Positions 17,665-26,411 of a DNA stretch of 64,000 nt are shown piece by piece. The translations under genes were made by a program, and so were the position numbers. Numbering within the stretch: position 1 is the first letter of the stretch; every line of letters starts with the position of its first letter. Under the pieces are notes generated by a model. It was not told the origin of the DNA. It did not search any database and was given only the letters and a program-made list of their open reading frames with translations. Source of the stretch: Bog-159 sp963756605 (lineage in GTDB: Bacteria; Acidobacteriota; Terriglobia; Bryobacterales; Bryobacteraceae); contig CAVWOT010000030.1 in the NCBI GenBank assembly GCA_963756605.1, positions 310,001 through 374,000 of the forward strand, in the 5' to 3' direction.

Positions 17665-18537
17665 CTATTCCAGAAATACGTTGTGGCCCTGCTCGGCCGC
17701 GGCCGCCAGCAGGGTCAACGCGGTGTCCGGCAAGGTGCGGCAAGGCATGCAAAAAATGGGAGCAGCGGCCGGAACTTGCCGGTGAGCCAGCAAGCCGAGC
17801 CGTAACCAGGCGGCTCCGCCCGAGGACCGTTGCTCCCGCAAAAAACGCTGTGCCAGGCGAAAGCTATCCCCCAGCATCGCCCGGTCCGTACCTGCCAACG
17901 CCAACAGAGCCTGCCCGGTGGTCTCCGGGTAGGAATCCGAGTTGTACCCCAGGGCGCGCGCGGCGCCGTGATTCCAACCGCCGTCGGCGCACCGCCGCGC
18001 CAACAGGAAAGCCTGCGCGCGGGCGATACGCTCCCGGAGATCGCGCGAAGGCTGCCGCCGGCAGCACGCCTGCAATGCCAGAATTCCGAGAGAGGTGGGG
18101 GTGACCCACGCAGCCGTGCCGGGAAACCAAGGCCAGCCGTCCAGACCGTGTGCATCCGGAAACTTGCCCTCGCGCAAAAACCAGCCCCAACGGTAAATCG
18201 CCGAAGATTCCTTGCCGCTTAGACCAGTGAGCCACTGGACGGCGCGCGCGTGCCTGGCGGGCCCAATCGATTCCGGGGGTAGCAGAGCTACCAAGGCCGT
18301 CACCCAGGTGCTGCGATCGACGGAGCGACGCGGTTTCCACCCGCCGTCCGCACCCTGTGCCGATTCGAGCCAGGCGAGCGCATCCGGTTTCCGTGGCGCG
18401 GTGGCGCGGGTTGCCTGGCAGGCCAGCAACGCGTAAACGGTAGGCTCGGTCCACGAGCCGCCTTTGTGATAGGGCCAGCCTCCGTCCGGATTTTGAGCCG
18501 CGCGGATCGTTTCGAGCGCGCTGTGATCGATTTCCAA
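17665..18537 (-). CDS. Prenyltransferase/squalene-cyclase-like repeat protein
   Basis: 290 residues made of alpha-alpha toroid repeats with QW-type motifs: QNPDGGW (about 14-20), QGADGGW, and RRCADGGWNHG with NSDSYPETTGQALLAL after it. It has no D-x-D-D catalytic motif of squalene-hopene cyclases, so it is more likely a non-catalytic relative of the kind found beside DUF362 proteins. First gene of a tight operon (16-base gap to the GT87-like gene). No signal peptide; cytoplasmic. Ligand may be an isoprenoid or a peptide; unresolved. Confidence 0.75.
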   Translation of the reverse strand: MEIDHSALETIRAAQNPDGGWPYHKGGSWTEPTVYALLACQATRATAPRKPDALAWLESAQGADGGWKPRRSVDRSTWVTALVALLPPESIGPARHARAVQWLTGLSGKESSAIYRWGWFLREGKFPDAHGLDGWPWFPGTAAWVTPTSLGILALQACCRRQPSRDLRERIARAQAFLLARRCADGGWNHGAARALGYNSDSYPETTGQALLALAGTDRAMLGDSFRLAQRFLREQRSSGGAAWLRLGLLAHRQVPAAAPIFCMPCRTLPDTALTLLAAAAEQGHNVFLE

Positions 18538-18560
18538 AACCAGTGATCCTTTTACTAGTT

Positions 18561-18607
18561 GGGCGAAAGCCCTGCGCCGGCTAAAGCCCTGCGCCGGCTA
18601 CAGCCCC
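18561..18607. repeat. Dispersed repeat, GCGCCGGCTAAAGCCC subfamily
   Basis: A 17-bp unit (AGCCCTGCGCCGGCTAA) occurs twice in tandem plus a partial copy. The same GCGCCGGCTAAAGCCC core appears at 45719-45753, also between genes. Confidence 0.7.
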
Positions 18608-18645
18608 AATGCCATTTAGTTATCCCAATATTGGGAATGCTGCAT

Positions 18646-18763
18646 GCAGACCTCCAGGTCTGCGCGGGTCCTCCAGGACCCGCCCTTCGCGCTTGGAATC
18701 AGCCGTTCCAAACGCCAGCAGGCCGACGTGGACGTCGGCCGCAGGACTGGAGTCCCGCCCCAC
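18646..18763. repeat. Composite palindromic repeat (REP/MITE-like)
   Basis: A run of small palindromes: GCAGACCTCCAGGTCTGC, CGGGTCCTCCAGGACCCG, GGCCGACGTGGACGTCGGCC and CAGGACTGGAGTCC, ending in CGCCCCAC. The same modules in the same order recur at 48484-48573, and two of them at 22381-22420. No reading frame; typical of intergenic mobile palindromes that need a transposase elsewhere. Confidence 0.75.
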
Positions 18764-18928
18764 AATTTATGCAGGTGTTCGGTCGCGCGAAAACTAAGTG
18801 CATTGAGGCTAAAGCCCGCGCTCCAAAACCGCCAATTTTTTTGCGGCAGTTCTAAAAGGCGCGGGGGCGCTACGGGTAAGCGCCGCGCCGCGCCACATGC
18901 CTTGCGAGCCAGTAAATACAGGGGGCAA

Positions 18929-19027
18929 CTACCGTACAGCTTTGCGGCGCCGGCGGCGCTGCAAGAGCAGCAAAAGGACTACGCCAGCCGCAACCCAGAT
19001 CAGAACCTGCATCATGGTGCTATTCAT
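18929..19027 (-). CDS. 32-residue membrane microprotein at the end of the Tad operon
   Basis: ATG at 19027 with a strong ribosome site AAGGAG eight bases upstream. The product starts MNSTMMQVLIWVAAG, has one membrane segment (VLIWVAAGVVLLLLL) and ends in a very basic tail (QRRRRRKAVR), so it should insert with the tail in the cytoplasm. It lies 64 bases after the tadC stop on the same strand. No family recognised. The ribosome site, spacing and clean topology support expression; small single-span proteins often modulate membrane complexes, here perhaps the pilus platform (inference). Confidence 0.65.
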   Translation of the reverse strand: MNSTMMQVLIWVAAGVVLLLLLQRRRRRKAVR

Positions 19028-19091
19028 GACCTTGTCTCCTTTCTTAAGAGTGACTCATGCTCCAAAAATTGTTCGCGGTCCGCGTTCCGGC

Positions 19092-20027
19092 TTACGAGAA
19101 GCCCTTCATCAGCGGCAGCAGATACTTCACGACACCCAACACGCCGGGCCCGGCGCATACCAGCATCATGGCCGGCAGAATAAAGAAGAAGATGGGAAAG
19201 ACCAGTTTCACGCCCACCTTGGCGGCGCGCTCCTCAGCCTCCTGGCGGCGGCGCACGCGCAGGTGATCGGAATGTTGGCGCAGCGACTCCGCGACGCTGG
19301 TGCCGAACCGGTCGTTCTGAATCAGGATCGCGGTCAGCTTGCGCAACTCGGGTTCCCCGGAGCGCTCGCCCAGGTTCTTCAACGCGTCCGCGCGCCGCTT
19401 ACCGGCCCGGATCTCGAGATTCGTCAGCGTGAACTCTTCGGTGAGTTCGCGGTGCGCGTTGCGCAATTCCGTGGCGACGTATTGGATGGCCTGGTCCAGG
19501 CCCAGGCCGGCTTCCACCGCGATCACCATCAGGTCCAGGGCGTCGGGCAGCGCCAGCCGCAAGATGGTCAACCGCTTCTTTATGCGCTTTTCCAGCATGA
19601 AATTCGGCCCGATCCATCCGCCCAGCGCCATGGCCGCCGGGAATACGATGTGTAGCGACGGATTAGCGCTTATGGAATTGCGCAGGAGCAGCCCCAGCAG
19701 TCCGAAGGTCACCGTGGCCAGCAGGCGGATGCCGTAATAAATCTTTACGGCGTTGTCGGAACGGTAGCCGGCGTGCGTCAACATGGTGCGGGTGACCGAG
19801 CTGTCGTCGGAGGACACCGGCATCAACTCGCCGACCTTCTGAATGAACTTGAACTCCCGCGCCTTACGCACCTCGACGTCTTCCTGGTTACCGGCCGTGG
19901 GCGCCTCGATTACCGGCTCGCCGAGCTGTTCGTAGACCTGGCCGGGCTTGGCGTAACGCTGATAGCCGAAGACGCCGATGGCTCCCATCACCAGCAAGAA
20001 GAACGCGACGATCGCATAAATGGGCAT
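19092..20027 (-). CDS. tadC: Tad pilus inner-membrane platform protein TadC
   Basis: 311 residues. N-terminal membrane segment (AIVAFFLLVMGAIGVFGY), a cytoplasmic linker, then a type II secretion F (T2SSF) domain at about 150-290 (LPDALDLMVIAVEAGLGLDQAIQYVA, LRQHSDHLRVRRRQEAEERAAK) and terminal membrane helices. TadC and TadB form the platform that couples the TadA ATPase to pilin extrusion. It follows tadB by two bases. Confidence 0.93.
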   Translation of the reverse strand: MPIYAIVAFFLLVMGAIGVFGYQRYAKPGQVYEQLGEPVIEAPTAGNQEDVEVRKAREFKFIQKVGELMPVSSDDSSVTRTMLTHAGYRSDNAVKIYYGIRLLATVTFGLLGLLLRNSISANPSLHIVFPAAMALGGWIGPNFMLEKRIKKRLTILRLALPDALDLMVIAVEAGLGLDQAIQYVATELRNAHRELTEEFTLTNLEIRAGKRRADALKNLGERSGEPELRKLTAILIQNDRFGTSVAESLRQHSDHLRVRRRQEAEERAAKVGVKLVFPIFFFILPAMMLVCAGPGVLGVVKYLLPLMKGFS

Positions 20028-20029
20028 GG

Positions 20030-20998
20030 TTACACCTTGATCTTGACGATGCGACGGATAAAATAATTTCCCAGCAGCACGGATACGCCCGCGCCTATGA
20101 TCAGATACTTTCCATCCGGGTCCTTGGCCATTCCCTGCAGGTAGCCGGGGGCCACCGCCAGCAGCAGGAAGGCCGTCACCACCGGCAGGATGGTCAGGAT
20201 CAAGCCGGTCAGCCGGCCGTGCGCGCTGGCCGCTTTCACTTCCCCATTCAAGCGGAACCGTTCGCGGATGACATGCGCCAGGCGGCCCAGAATCTCGTTG
20301 AGATTGCCGCCGGTCTGGCGCTGCAGCATCACCGTGGAGGTGAAGAATTTAAAATCGAGCAGCGGCACGCGCGTGGTCAGGTTGTTCAGGGCGTTGCCAA
20401 TAGGGGCGCCCAGGTTGATTTCGTTGAAGACCGTGCGCAGTTCGGTGGAGAGCGGTTCGGGCACATGCTCGCCCACCATGGAGAGGCTGATCATGAAGGC
20501 GTGGCCGGCACGCACTGAGCGGGCCATGAAGTCTAGCGCCTCCGGGAACTGCTCCTCCAGGGCCTCCAGCCGCTTGCGCCGCTTCGTCCGCACGAAAAAG
20601 TAAGGTATCGCCGCGGTGGCAATCGCCAGCGGCAAGGCGGTCAGAAATCCGTTCACCAGGATTGGAAAACGCAGACCAACGAGAAGTCCGGGCAGGGCCG
20701 CGGCCGCGCTCGCCATGAACAGCGTGGAGGGCGTCCAACTGAGCCCCGATTGCTTGAGGGTGGTTTGCAGATGATTCGACAGGTTCATCGAATGCAGCAG
20801 CTTAGCCAAGCCGGCGACTTCCGGCTGAATGTCTTTGAGAAGCTTGGTTACCGGCATCGGGCGGGCGCCCGCGACGGTATGCAGCATGTCTTTTACGATC
20901 TTCTGCCGGTGCTGCTGGCTGTACAGAAAGCCGAACACGGCAATAGCCATGACGATGGCGAAGACCAGAAGAAAGATGCCTGCCATCAGAAGTGACAT
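20030..20998 (-). CDS. tadB: Tad pilus inner-membrane platform protein TadB
   Basis: 322 residues with an N-terminal membrane helix, then a T2SSF domain at about 160-290 (FPEALDFMARSVRAGHAFMISLSMVGE, TVMLQRQTGGNLNEILGRLAHVIRERF), the F-domain pattern of TadB. Two C-terminal membrane helices. Partner of TadC. Three bases separate it from tadA, so one transcript. Confidence 0.93.
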   Translation of the reverse strand: MSLLMAGIFLLVFAIVMAIAVFGFLYSQQHRQKIVKDMLHTVAGARPMPVTKLLKDIQPEVAGLAKLLHSMNLSNHLQTTLKQSGLSWTPSTLFMASAAAALPGLLVGLRFPILVNGFLTALPLAIATAAIPYFFVRTKRRKRLEALEEQFPEALDFMARSVRAGHAFMISLSMVGEHVPEPLSTELRTVFNEINLGAPIGNALNNLTTRVPLLDFKFFTSTVMLQRQTGGNLNEILGRLAHVIRERFRLNGEVKAASAHGRLTGLILTILPVVTAFLLLAVAPGYLQGMAKDPDGKYLIIGAGVSVLLGNYFIRRIVKIKV

Positions 20999-21001
20999 AT
21001 G

Positions 21002-22363
21002 CTAATTGATCTCCACGATCGTCTGGAACAGCGAGGCCGGCAGTTGGATGCCGCACGCCTTGATGCGCTCGTAAGCCCGCGGGCGAATGCCGGTGGCGCG
21101 GAACCGTCCGGTGACATGGCCATCTTCGGCCACGCCGCTTTTTTCGAACAGAAAGATATCCTGCAACGTGATAGTGTCCACTTCCATGCCGGTCACTTCC
21201 GTCATGTGCGTGACGCGGCGGGTGCCATCGCTGAAGCGCGACACCTGCACTACCAGGTCGATGGCGGCGGATATCTGCTGGCGGATGGCGCGTACACCCA
21301 TATTGGAATTGCCCATGCCCACCATCACTTCCAGGCGCGACATGGCGTCGCGCGGGTTGTTGGAGTGGACCGTGGTCAGCGAGCCGTCGTGACCCGTGTT
21401 CATGGCCTGCAGCATGTCCAGCGCTTCCTCGCCGCGGCACTCACCGACGATGATGCGGTCGGGACGCATACGAAGGGCGTTGATGACCAGGTCGCGGATG
21501 CGCACGGCGCCCTGCCCTTCCACATTGGGCGGGCGGGTTTCCATACGCGCCACGTGCGTCTGCTGCAAGCGCAGCTCGGCGGCGTCTTCGATGGTGACGA
21601 TGCGCTCGTCTTCCGGAATGTCGCTCGAGAGCACATTCAGCAGGGTGGTTTTTCCGGCGCCGGTGCCGCCGCAGATCAGGACGTTCAGGCGTGCGCGCAC
21701 GGCCGCGCGCAGCATCTCCAGCATGCCGTCGGTAAGCGTGAGGCGCGCCACCAGGTCTTTGCCGTGCATCAGGCTCTTGCCGAATCGCCGGATGGAAAGC
21801 AGCGGTCCATCCACCGCAATCGGGGGAATAGCCGCGTTCACGCGCGAGCCATCCGGAAGGCGCGCATCCACCAGGGGCGAGGATTCGTCCACGCGCCGCC
21901 CAACGCGGGAAACGATTTTCTCGATGATCCGCAGTAGGTGCGCGTTATCCTTGAATTCCACTGGCGTGCGGAACAGTTTGCCGCTGCGCTCGATGTAGAC
22001 CAGCCGCGGTGTGGTCACCAGAATGTCCGATACCGTGGGGTCCTGCAGCAGAGGCTCCAGCGGACCGAGTCCGAAGACCTCGTCCAGAACCTCTTCCACC
22101 ACGCGCTCTTTTTCGAGCAGGCTGAGCGGTGTTTTCTCTTCTTCGAGCAGCTTGGCAACCGCACCGCGTACTTCCGTGCGGACGCGCTCGCCGCCCAGAG
22201 TCGCCAGGGCTTCCAGGTTGATGCGGTCCAGCAGCTTGCGATGGATCGCGAATTTCAACTCCTGGTGTTCCAGGGCGGCGCGATCCTGCGTGAACAGCCG
22301 GCTGACCCAGCCCGCTTCCTTTTCACCGTTTTTCGTTAGCGATCCGTTTATGGTCGTAGCCAC
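21002..22363 (-). CDS. tadA: Tad pilus assembly ATPase TadA/CpaF
   Basis: 453 residues. Secretion ATPase with Walker A GGTGAGKTT at about 232-240, the Asp box IVTIEDAAELRLQQTHVARME, Walker B RIIVGECRG at about 304-312, and the His box SLTTVHSNN. These are the CpaF/TadA signatures. It drives pilin export and, in the family, can also power retraction. N-terminal all-helical domain (about 30-110) is normal for the family. Confidence 0.95.
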   Translation of the reverse strand: MATTINGSLTKNGEKEAGWVSRLFTQDRAALEHQELKFAIHRKLLDRINLEALATLGGERVRTEVRGAVAKLLEEEKTPLSLLEKERVVEEVLDEVFGLGPLEPLLQDPTVSDILVTTPRLVYIERSGKLFRTPVEFKDNAHLLRIIEKIVSRVGRRVDESSPLVDARLPDGSRVNAAIPPIAVDGPLLSIRRFGKSLMHGKDLVARLTLTDGMLEMLRAAVRARLNVLICGGTGAGKTTLLNVLSSDIPEDERIVTIEDAAELRLQQTHVARMETRPPNVEGQGAVRIRDLVINALRMRPDRIIVGECRGEEALDMLQAMNTGHDGSLTTVHSNNPRDAMSRLEVMVGMGNSNMGVRAIRQQISAAIDLVVQVSRFSDGTRRVTHMTEVTGMEVDTITLQDIFLFEKSGVAEDGHVTGRFRATGIRPRAYERIKACGIQLPASLFQTIVEIN

Positions 22364-22380
22364 GTTTATTAAGCTCCCAG

Positions 22381-22420
22381 CGGGTCCTGGAGGACCCGCG
22401 CAGACCTGGAGGTCCGCGCC
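22381..22420. repeat. Dispersed palindromic repeat inside the Tad operon
   Basis: CGGGTCCTGGAGGACCCG followed by GCAGACCTGGAGGTCCGC, two modules of the composite family at 18646 and 48484, placed in the 60-base gap between cpaE and tadA. In the mRNA it would form two strong stem-loops and may tune expression of the downstream ATPase. Confidence 0.7.
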
Positions 22421-22423
22421 ACA

Positions 22424-23578
22424 TTACCCGAACAGTGCGAACTTTTTCTTCTTGGGCTGCTGATCCACGCCCGCCATGCGCATAGCCAATTCCCGGATCT
22501 GTTTCCCCAGAACGCTGCGTTCCGGCAGCAGTTTGCCGAGTGAATAGCACTCGTGCAACTCCGGATAACTGCTGGGCAGCACCGCGTAGACGGGCAACCC
22601 CAAAATCTTTTCGATCTCGCCGGGCGCCAGTTCCGAGCGCTTCGGCACGCGGTTCAGAATCAGTTTCAGACGGTCCCGGCCGTAACCCGCGTCCATCAGG
22701 ATTTGCAGCACCTGTTTGGCCTGGTGCAACGCCGGAACTTCCAGCGTGCTTACCAGGTAAGCCTCATCCATCTCTTCGAGGGCCGCTACGCCCACGCGCG
22801 TCAGGCTGCGCCCCAGATCGATGAGGGTGAAGTCGTAACACGACCGCAGGAAACTGAACAGTTGCCGCAACTGCTCCTGCCGCGGATAGGTTTTGTCGGC
22901 GGTGGCGGCCGGCGCCGCGATGATCTCGACGCCCGGAATGCCGTTCGATACCAGCGCCTTCCAGTAGCTCACATCCATGCGGTGCAGGTTGTTGACGGCG
23001 TCCAGGATGGAGTAGCCGGGCTTGGCCTTGGTCAGAAAACCAATCAGCCCGGCGTCCAGATCCAGATCCGCCAGCAACACCTTCTGGCCGCTGCGCCCCA
23101 GCTCCACAGCCAGGTGGCACACCAGCGTAGTGGCGCCGCAGCCGCCCTTCGAAGAGAAGAAGCCCACGGTGCGCCCGCCCCACCGCATGCCGCTGTGGCG
23201 CCGTCCGTCGGTAGCGCGGCGCTCCAGCGCGCCGCGCAGGGACGACTCGATCGGCGGATAGACATACTCGTTCACACCGGCCCGCATGGCGCTCAGGATG
23301 GCGTCCGGATCGGGCGAAATGTGCAGAGCCACAATCGTGGCATCCGGCGTTTTGGCCCGGATCATGGGAACCAATTCGCTCAGCGGCTCCTTGGCCAAGG
23401 CCACGTCCAGCAGCACGACCTCCGGACGCAGGCGTTCCAGCCGCTCCAAAAAGGAGCCGATGGTGGACATGTCCTGATGCTCGATGACCGGGCGCAACGG
23501 CAAGTTCGGCAAGCAGCTCTGAACTTCGTCCCAGAGCTGCTTGGTTTCGATTGCCAGGCCTAGCGTCAGCGAATACAT
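22424..23578 (-). CDS. cpaE: Tad pilus localisation/assembly ATPase CpaE/TadZ
   Basis: 384 residues. N-terminal response-regulator-like fold (about 1-120, VVLLDVALAKEPLSEL) followed by a MinD/ParA domain with the deviant P-loop SKGGCGATT at about 143-151 and LLADLDLDAGLIGFLT. This is the CpaE/TadZ architecture, which places the pilus machine at its site. It follows the secretin gene after three bases. Confidence 0.9.
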   Translation of the reverse strand: MYSLTLGLAIETKQLWDEVQSCLPNLPLRPVIEHQDMSTIGSFLERLERLRPEVVLLDVALAKEPLSELVPMIRAKTPDATIVALHISPDPDAILSAMRAGVNEYVYPPIESSLRGALERRATDGRRHSGMRWGGRTVGFFSSKGGCGATTLVCHLAVELGRSGQKVLLADLDLDAGLIGFLTKAKPGYSILDAVNNLHRMDVSYWKALVSNGIPGVEIIAAPAATADKTYPRQEQLRQLFSFLRSCYDFTLIDLGRSLTRVGVAALEEMDEAYLVSTLEVPALHQAKQVLQILMDAGYGRDRLKLILNRVPKRSELAPGEIEKILGLPVYAVLPSSYPELHECYSLGKLLPERSVLGKQIRELAMRMAGVDQQPKKKKFALFG

Positions 23579-23581
23579 GGC

Positions 23582-25171
23582 TCAGTGCCCTGATCCCGAT
23601 CCCGAACCAGCGGGCGCTGGGGCCGTGGCTCCGGGTGGCGCACTCGCGGCTGGGGCAGCGGGTGTTCCGGGACCGGCCGGGCCGCCCGCCGGGTTCATCA
23701 TCAGCGGCAGCAGCAGAGTCGGCTGTCCGCTGCCGGGCACCGGCCCTTGCTCCTTCTGCTGCATTTGCTGCAATTCTTCGAGCGGCAGCGTTTCGCGCTG
23801 CGGTTTCACCGGCACCGGGCCGGTGACGTCTACGCCGGGATTGCGCGGCGCTTCCTTCAGCGTGTCTTTCATGAACGGCTTGATCATGGGCACGTCCGGC
23901 CGCGGTTGTCCGGCCGGAACCGGCCGCACCAGCTCGGGTGTCACCATGATGAGCAGCTCTTCGTTGCTCTTGGTACGCGTGCGGCTCTGGAACAGCTTGC
24001 CCAGCAGCGGGATGTCTCCCAAAGCCGGAATCTTGTCGATGGTCTCGTTGAAGGTGTTGTTCAGCAATCCGGCGATGGCGAAGCTCTGGCCGTTATCCAG
24101 CTCGATCTCGGTTTGTACCTTGCGCGTGTCGAGCGCCGGAACCGTAAATCCGTTGAGTACGACTCCGTTCGAGTAATCGAGCGTGCTGACTTCGGGCGCT
24201 ACCTGCAGCCGGATGGTGCCGCGCGGCGTGATGGTGGGCAAGAAATTCAACTTCACGCCGAATTCCCTGAATTGGATGGTGACCGCGCCGATGTTCGCGC
24301 CGCCTTGCACCACGGGAACCGGAAACTCGCCGCCCGAAATAAAGCTGGCCGGTTTGCCGTTCATGGCCAGGACGTTCGGCTCCGCCAGCATCTGCAGCAG
24401 GTTCTTGGCTTCGAGCGCCTCGATCATGGCGCCCAGATTCAGGTCCGCGCGGTACAGGAAAATATTCAGCGCATTCGAGATGGTGGCGGTGACCGGCGAG
24501 CCGGGGCTCGGAATCCCAATGGTGGCCGGCGGAAACTGCTGCGTGGTGACTGTGCCGATGGTATTGGTCGCACCCGTACTGAAGACGTTTAAGCCGAGCT
24601 GCGAGCTGGCGCTGCGATCCACGTCGGCGAAGCGTACTTTCAGCAGGATCTGGGGCTCCTCCGCAGGCGTAACCACATGCAAAAGGTTGACTACTTTTCC
24701 CAGCGTGGCGGCGATGGCCGCGGCCCGATCGGCGCTCACCATGTCCTTCGCCGTGCCATGCAGGAATACCGTGTCGCCCTCCAGGTATACGCTGACGTCC
24801 TGGGCCGGCAACTCCCGCGCCAGTTGGCCGCGTACGTTATCCAGCCGGCTATTGCTGGGCCGCACCGTGAGGTCGAACAGCAGCCGCGGTCCGCCCTGCT
24901 GCCAGATGACCAGCGATGTTTCGCCCGCCATTTTTCCGTTGATCAACACCTCGCGCGGATTCACCGCGACCGCCTCGGCCAGATCACCGTTGGCCAGCGA
25001 AATGCGCTGGATGTTCATGGAATTGTCGAGCACCAGCGACTTGCCCACGGTCACCACGAGCGGCGTATTCTGGGATTGCAATTCCACGGCGGAGAGCGAA
25101 CCCACTCCCGCCGATATTGCGATCAAGCCCCACGCCACGGCCAGGTGATGCAACATGCGTTCGCGCGACAC
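23582..25171 (-). CDS. cpaC: Tad pilus outer-membrane secretin CpaC/RcpA
   Basis: 529 residues with a signal peptide (LAVAWGLIAISAGVGSLSA), the pilus N-terminal domain (about 30-105, SLVLDNSMNIQRISLANGDLAE), a BON-like domain (about 115-185, VYLEGDTVFLHGTAKD), and the secretin domain (about 240-430, with EFGVKLNFLPTITPRGTIRLQVAPEVS and IPALGDIPLLGKLFQSR). The Pro/Ala/Gly-rich tail after about 470 is low-complexity. Forms the outer-membrane pore for the Flp pilus. One base separates it from cpaB. Confidence 0.93.
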   Translation of the reverse strand: MSRERMLHHLAVAWGLIAISAGVGSLSAVELQSQNTPLVVTVGKSLVLDNSMNIQRISLANGDLAEAVAVNPREVLINGKMAGETSLVIWQQGGPRLLFDLTVRPSNSRLDNVRGQLARELPAQDVSVYLEGDTVFLHGTAKDMVSADRAAAIAATLGKVVNLLHVVTPAEEPQILLKVRFADVDRSASSQLGLNVFSTGATNTIGTVTTQQFPPATIGIPSPGSPVTATISNALNIFLYRADLNLGAMIEALEAKNLLQMLAEPNVLAMNGKPASFISGGEFPVPVVQGGANIGAVTIQFREFGVKLNFLPTITPRGTIRLQVAPEVSTLDYSNGVVLNGFTVPALDTRKVQTEIELDNGQSFAIAGLLNNTFNETIDKIPALGDIPLLGKLFQSRTRTKSNEELLIMVTPELVRPVPAGQPRPDVPMIKPFMKDTLKEAPRNPGVDVTGPVPVKPQRETLPLEELQQMQQKEQGPVPGSGQPTLLLPLMMNPAGGPAGPGTPAAPAASAPPGATAPAPAGSGSGSGH

Positions 25172-25172
25172 G

Positions 25173-26063
25173 TTATTTAACCTCCGGTGTGGTATCGAAT
25201 TTCGTTTCGGTCTTGCGGTTGCCGTTGATGACTTCCATGACGAAGGTCTGGCGCATGGGCGGCGCTGGTTTCACTTCCAGCGCGGGGGGCGGCAACGGCT
25301 TGGCTGCCACCTTCACGTACACCTTTTGCGGATCGGGCCGTTTCTTGGGCCCGTTGATGGCGAACAGTTCCACCACCGCCGTGCCCGGCGTCTTAGCCAC
25401 TTGCGTATCCAGCGGATTCCGCAGCACCAGCTGGATGGTGGTCTGGTTGCTGGCCAGGCTGAGCATCTCGGCCTGCTCCGGCGTGACCAGCAGGTTCACC
25501 ACGCCTACGCCCAGCGGTTTGCCTTCGTTGTCCTTTTTGAAATCCTGTCCAGCGGAAAGCACTTCGATATTCTGCAGCAGCGTGCGTGTCAGACTGCCTT
25601 GTGTTGCGGTGCCCTGACCCGGCGGGCTGCCGGAAATCAGCACGTCCACACGCATGCCGGGCACTACGAATCCGGCCACGCCGACCACGTCGTTGACGCG
25701 CACGGCCACCGCGCGCATACCCGAGGGGATCATGGCTGCCAGGCCGCCGCCTGCACCTTTGGGCGCCAGCCGGTTTTCGAGGATGGGCTCGCCTTCGTAG
25801 ATGGTGGTGGTGACGCCGCGCCCGATAATGTCTTCCCGCTTCAGAACCGCGCTAGGCGGCAGCGTGCCGGACCAGGGGACGTCTTTCACGTCGGGATCTT
25901 TGATGATGGCGCCCAGTTCCAGGTTCTTGGCCGCCACCAGCGCCTTGGCCGTAGGCGCGGCTTGCGCGGTCGGATGGCTGACCGTCAATCTATACAGCAG
26001 CAGACTGGCGCAGCCGGCTACCAGAAATGCGAATACCAATACCGAGATTAATCGCTGGTTCAT
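25173..26063 (-). CDS. cpaB: Tad pilus assembly protein CpaB/RcpC
   Basis: 296 residues. N-terminal membrane anchor (LISVLVFAFLVAGCASLLLY; it contains a Cys that could serve as lipobox) then a SAF domain at about 40-110 (LVAAKNLELGAIIKDPDV, IIGRGVTTTIYEGEPIL) and the RcpC/CpaB domain (MRAVAVRVNDVVGVAGFVVPG). In the family it sits in the periplasm and stabilises the secretin. Ribosome site GAGG eight bases before ATG 26063. Pro-rich C-terminus. Confidence 0.92.
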   Translation of the reverse strand: MNQRLISVLVFAFLVAGCASLLLYRLTVSHPTAQAAPTAKALVAAKNLELGAIIKDPDVKDVPWSGTLPPSAVLKREDIIGRGVTTTIYEGEPILENRLAPKGAGGGLAAMIPSGMRAVAVRVNDVVGVAGFVVPGMRVDVLISGSPPGQGTATQGSLTRTLLQNIEVLSAGQDFKKDNEGKPLGVGVVNLLVTPEQAEMLSLASNQTTIQLVLRNPLDTQVAKTPGTAVVELFAINGPKKRPDPQKVYVKVAAKPLPPPALEVKPAPPMRQTFVMEVINGNRKTETKFDTTPEVK

Positions 26064-26153
26064 TTATTTCCTCAATTCGTTTTTTCATTATTATTCCGGC
26101 CGCGGGAGCTCACGCCCGCGCCTACCGATTCTCTCGAGCGGCGCCACAGTTCA

Positions 26154-26192
26154 GGCGTCAGGAGCGCCCCGGTAAAGGCGCTCCTGGACGCC
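26154..26192. promoter_or_regulatory. Strong hairpin between flp and cpaB
   Basis: GGCGTCAGGAGCGCC (26154-26168) pairs with GGCGCTCCTGGACGCC (26177-26192) with one bulged base and an 8-base loop. On the operon strand no T-run follows it, so it is not a classic terminator. It lies just past the flp stop, where a stem-loop can protect the abundant pilin message and reduce read-through into the assembly genes. Confidence 0.6.
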
Positions 26193-26201
26193 GTTTTGCT
26201 T

Positions 26202-26396
26202 CTAGCTGCCCTGCGAAGCGGCGCTGGCCGCCTGGCTCAAGCTGATGTTGGTCGTGCTCCAGATCTTGCTGATGCTGGTGCCCGAGCTGATGAAAAGGGC
26301 GGCCGATGCCAGGGCCACGAAAGCCATAAGCAGCGTATACTCGATCAGGTCCTGGCCTTGATCGTCGTTCCACAGGTTGCGCAATAACGTCGTCAT
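26202..26396 (-). CDS. flp: Flp-type pilin
   Basis: 64 residues with the type IVb prepilin site: DDQG then QDLIEYTLLMAFVAL, so cleavage after Gly14 puts Glu at +5 and Tyr at +6, the Flp signature. One hydrophobic helix and a short Ser/Ala-rich tail follow. It is the structural subunit of the Tad pilus encoded downstream; the prepilin peptidase (TadV) is not in the window. Confidence 0.92.
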   Translation of the reverse strand: MTTLLRNLWNDDQGQDLIEYTLLMAFVALASAALFISSGTSISKIWSTTNISLSQAASAASQGS

Positions 26397-26411
26397 TGTT
26401 CGTTCTTTCTC

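Larger units (their letters stand above)
18538..18928. other. Repeat-rich intergenic stretch
   Basis: No gene seen. It holds two clusters of the dispersed short palindromes (18561-18607 and 18646-18763) and a degenerate unit near 18808 (GAGGCTAAAGCCCGCGCTCC). It separates the cyclase-like operon from the end of the Tad operon, which runs in the same direction. Confidence 0.6.

Noticed and set aside
23541..25148. Forward frames antisense to the secretin gene
   Set aside because: Shadow frames of a well-conserved secretin; no motifs or ribosome sites.
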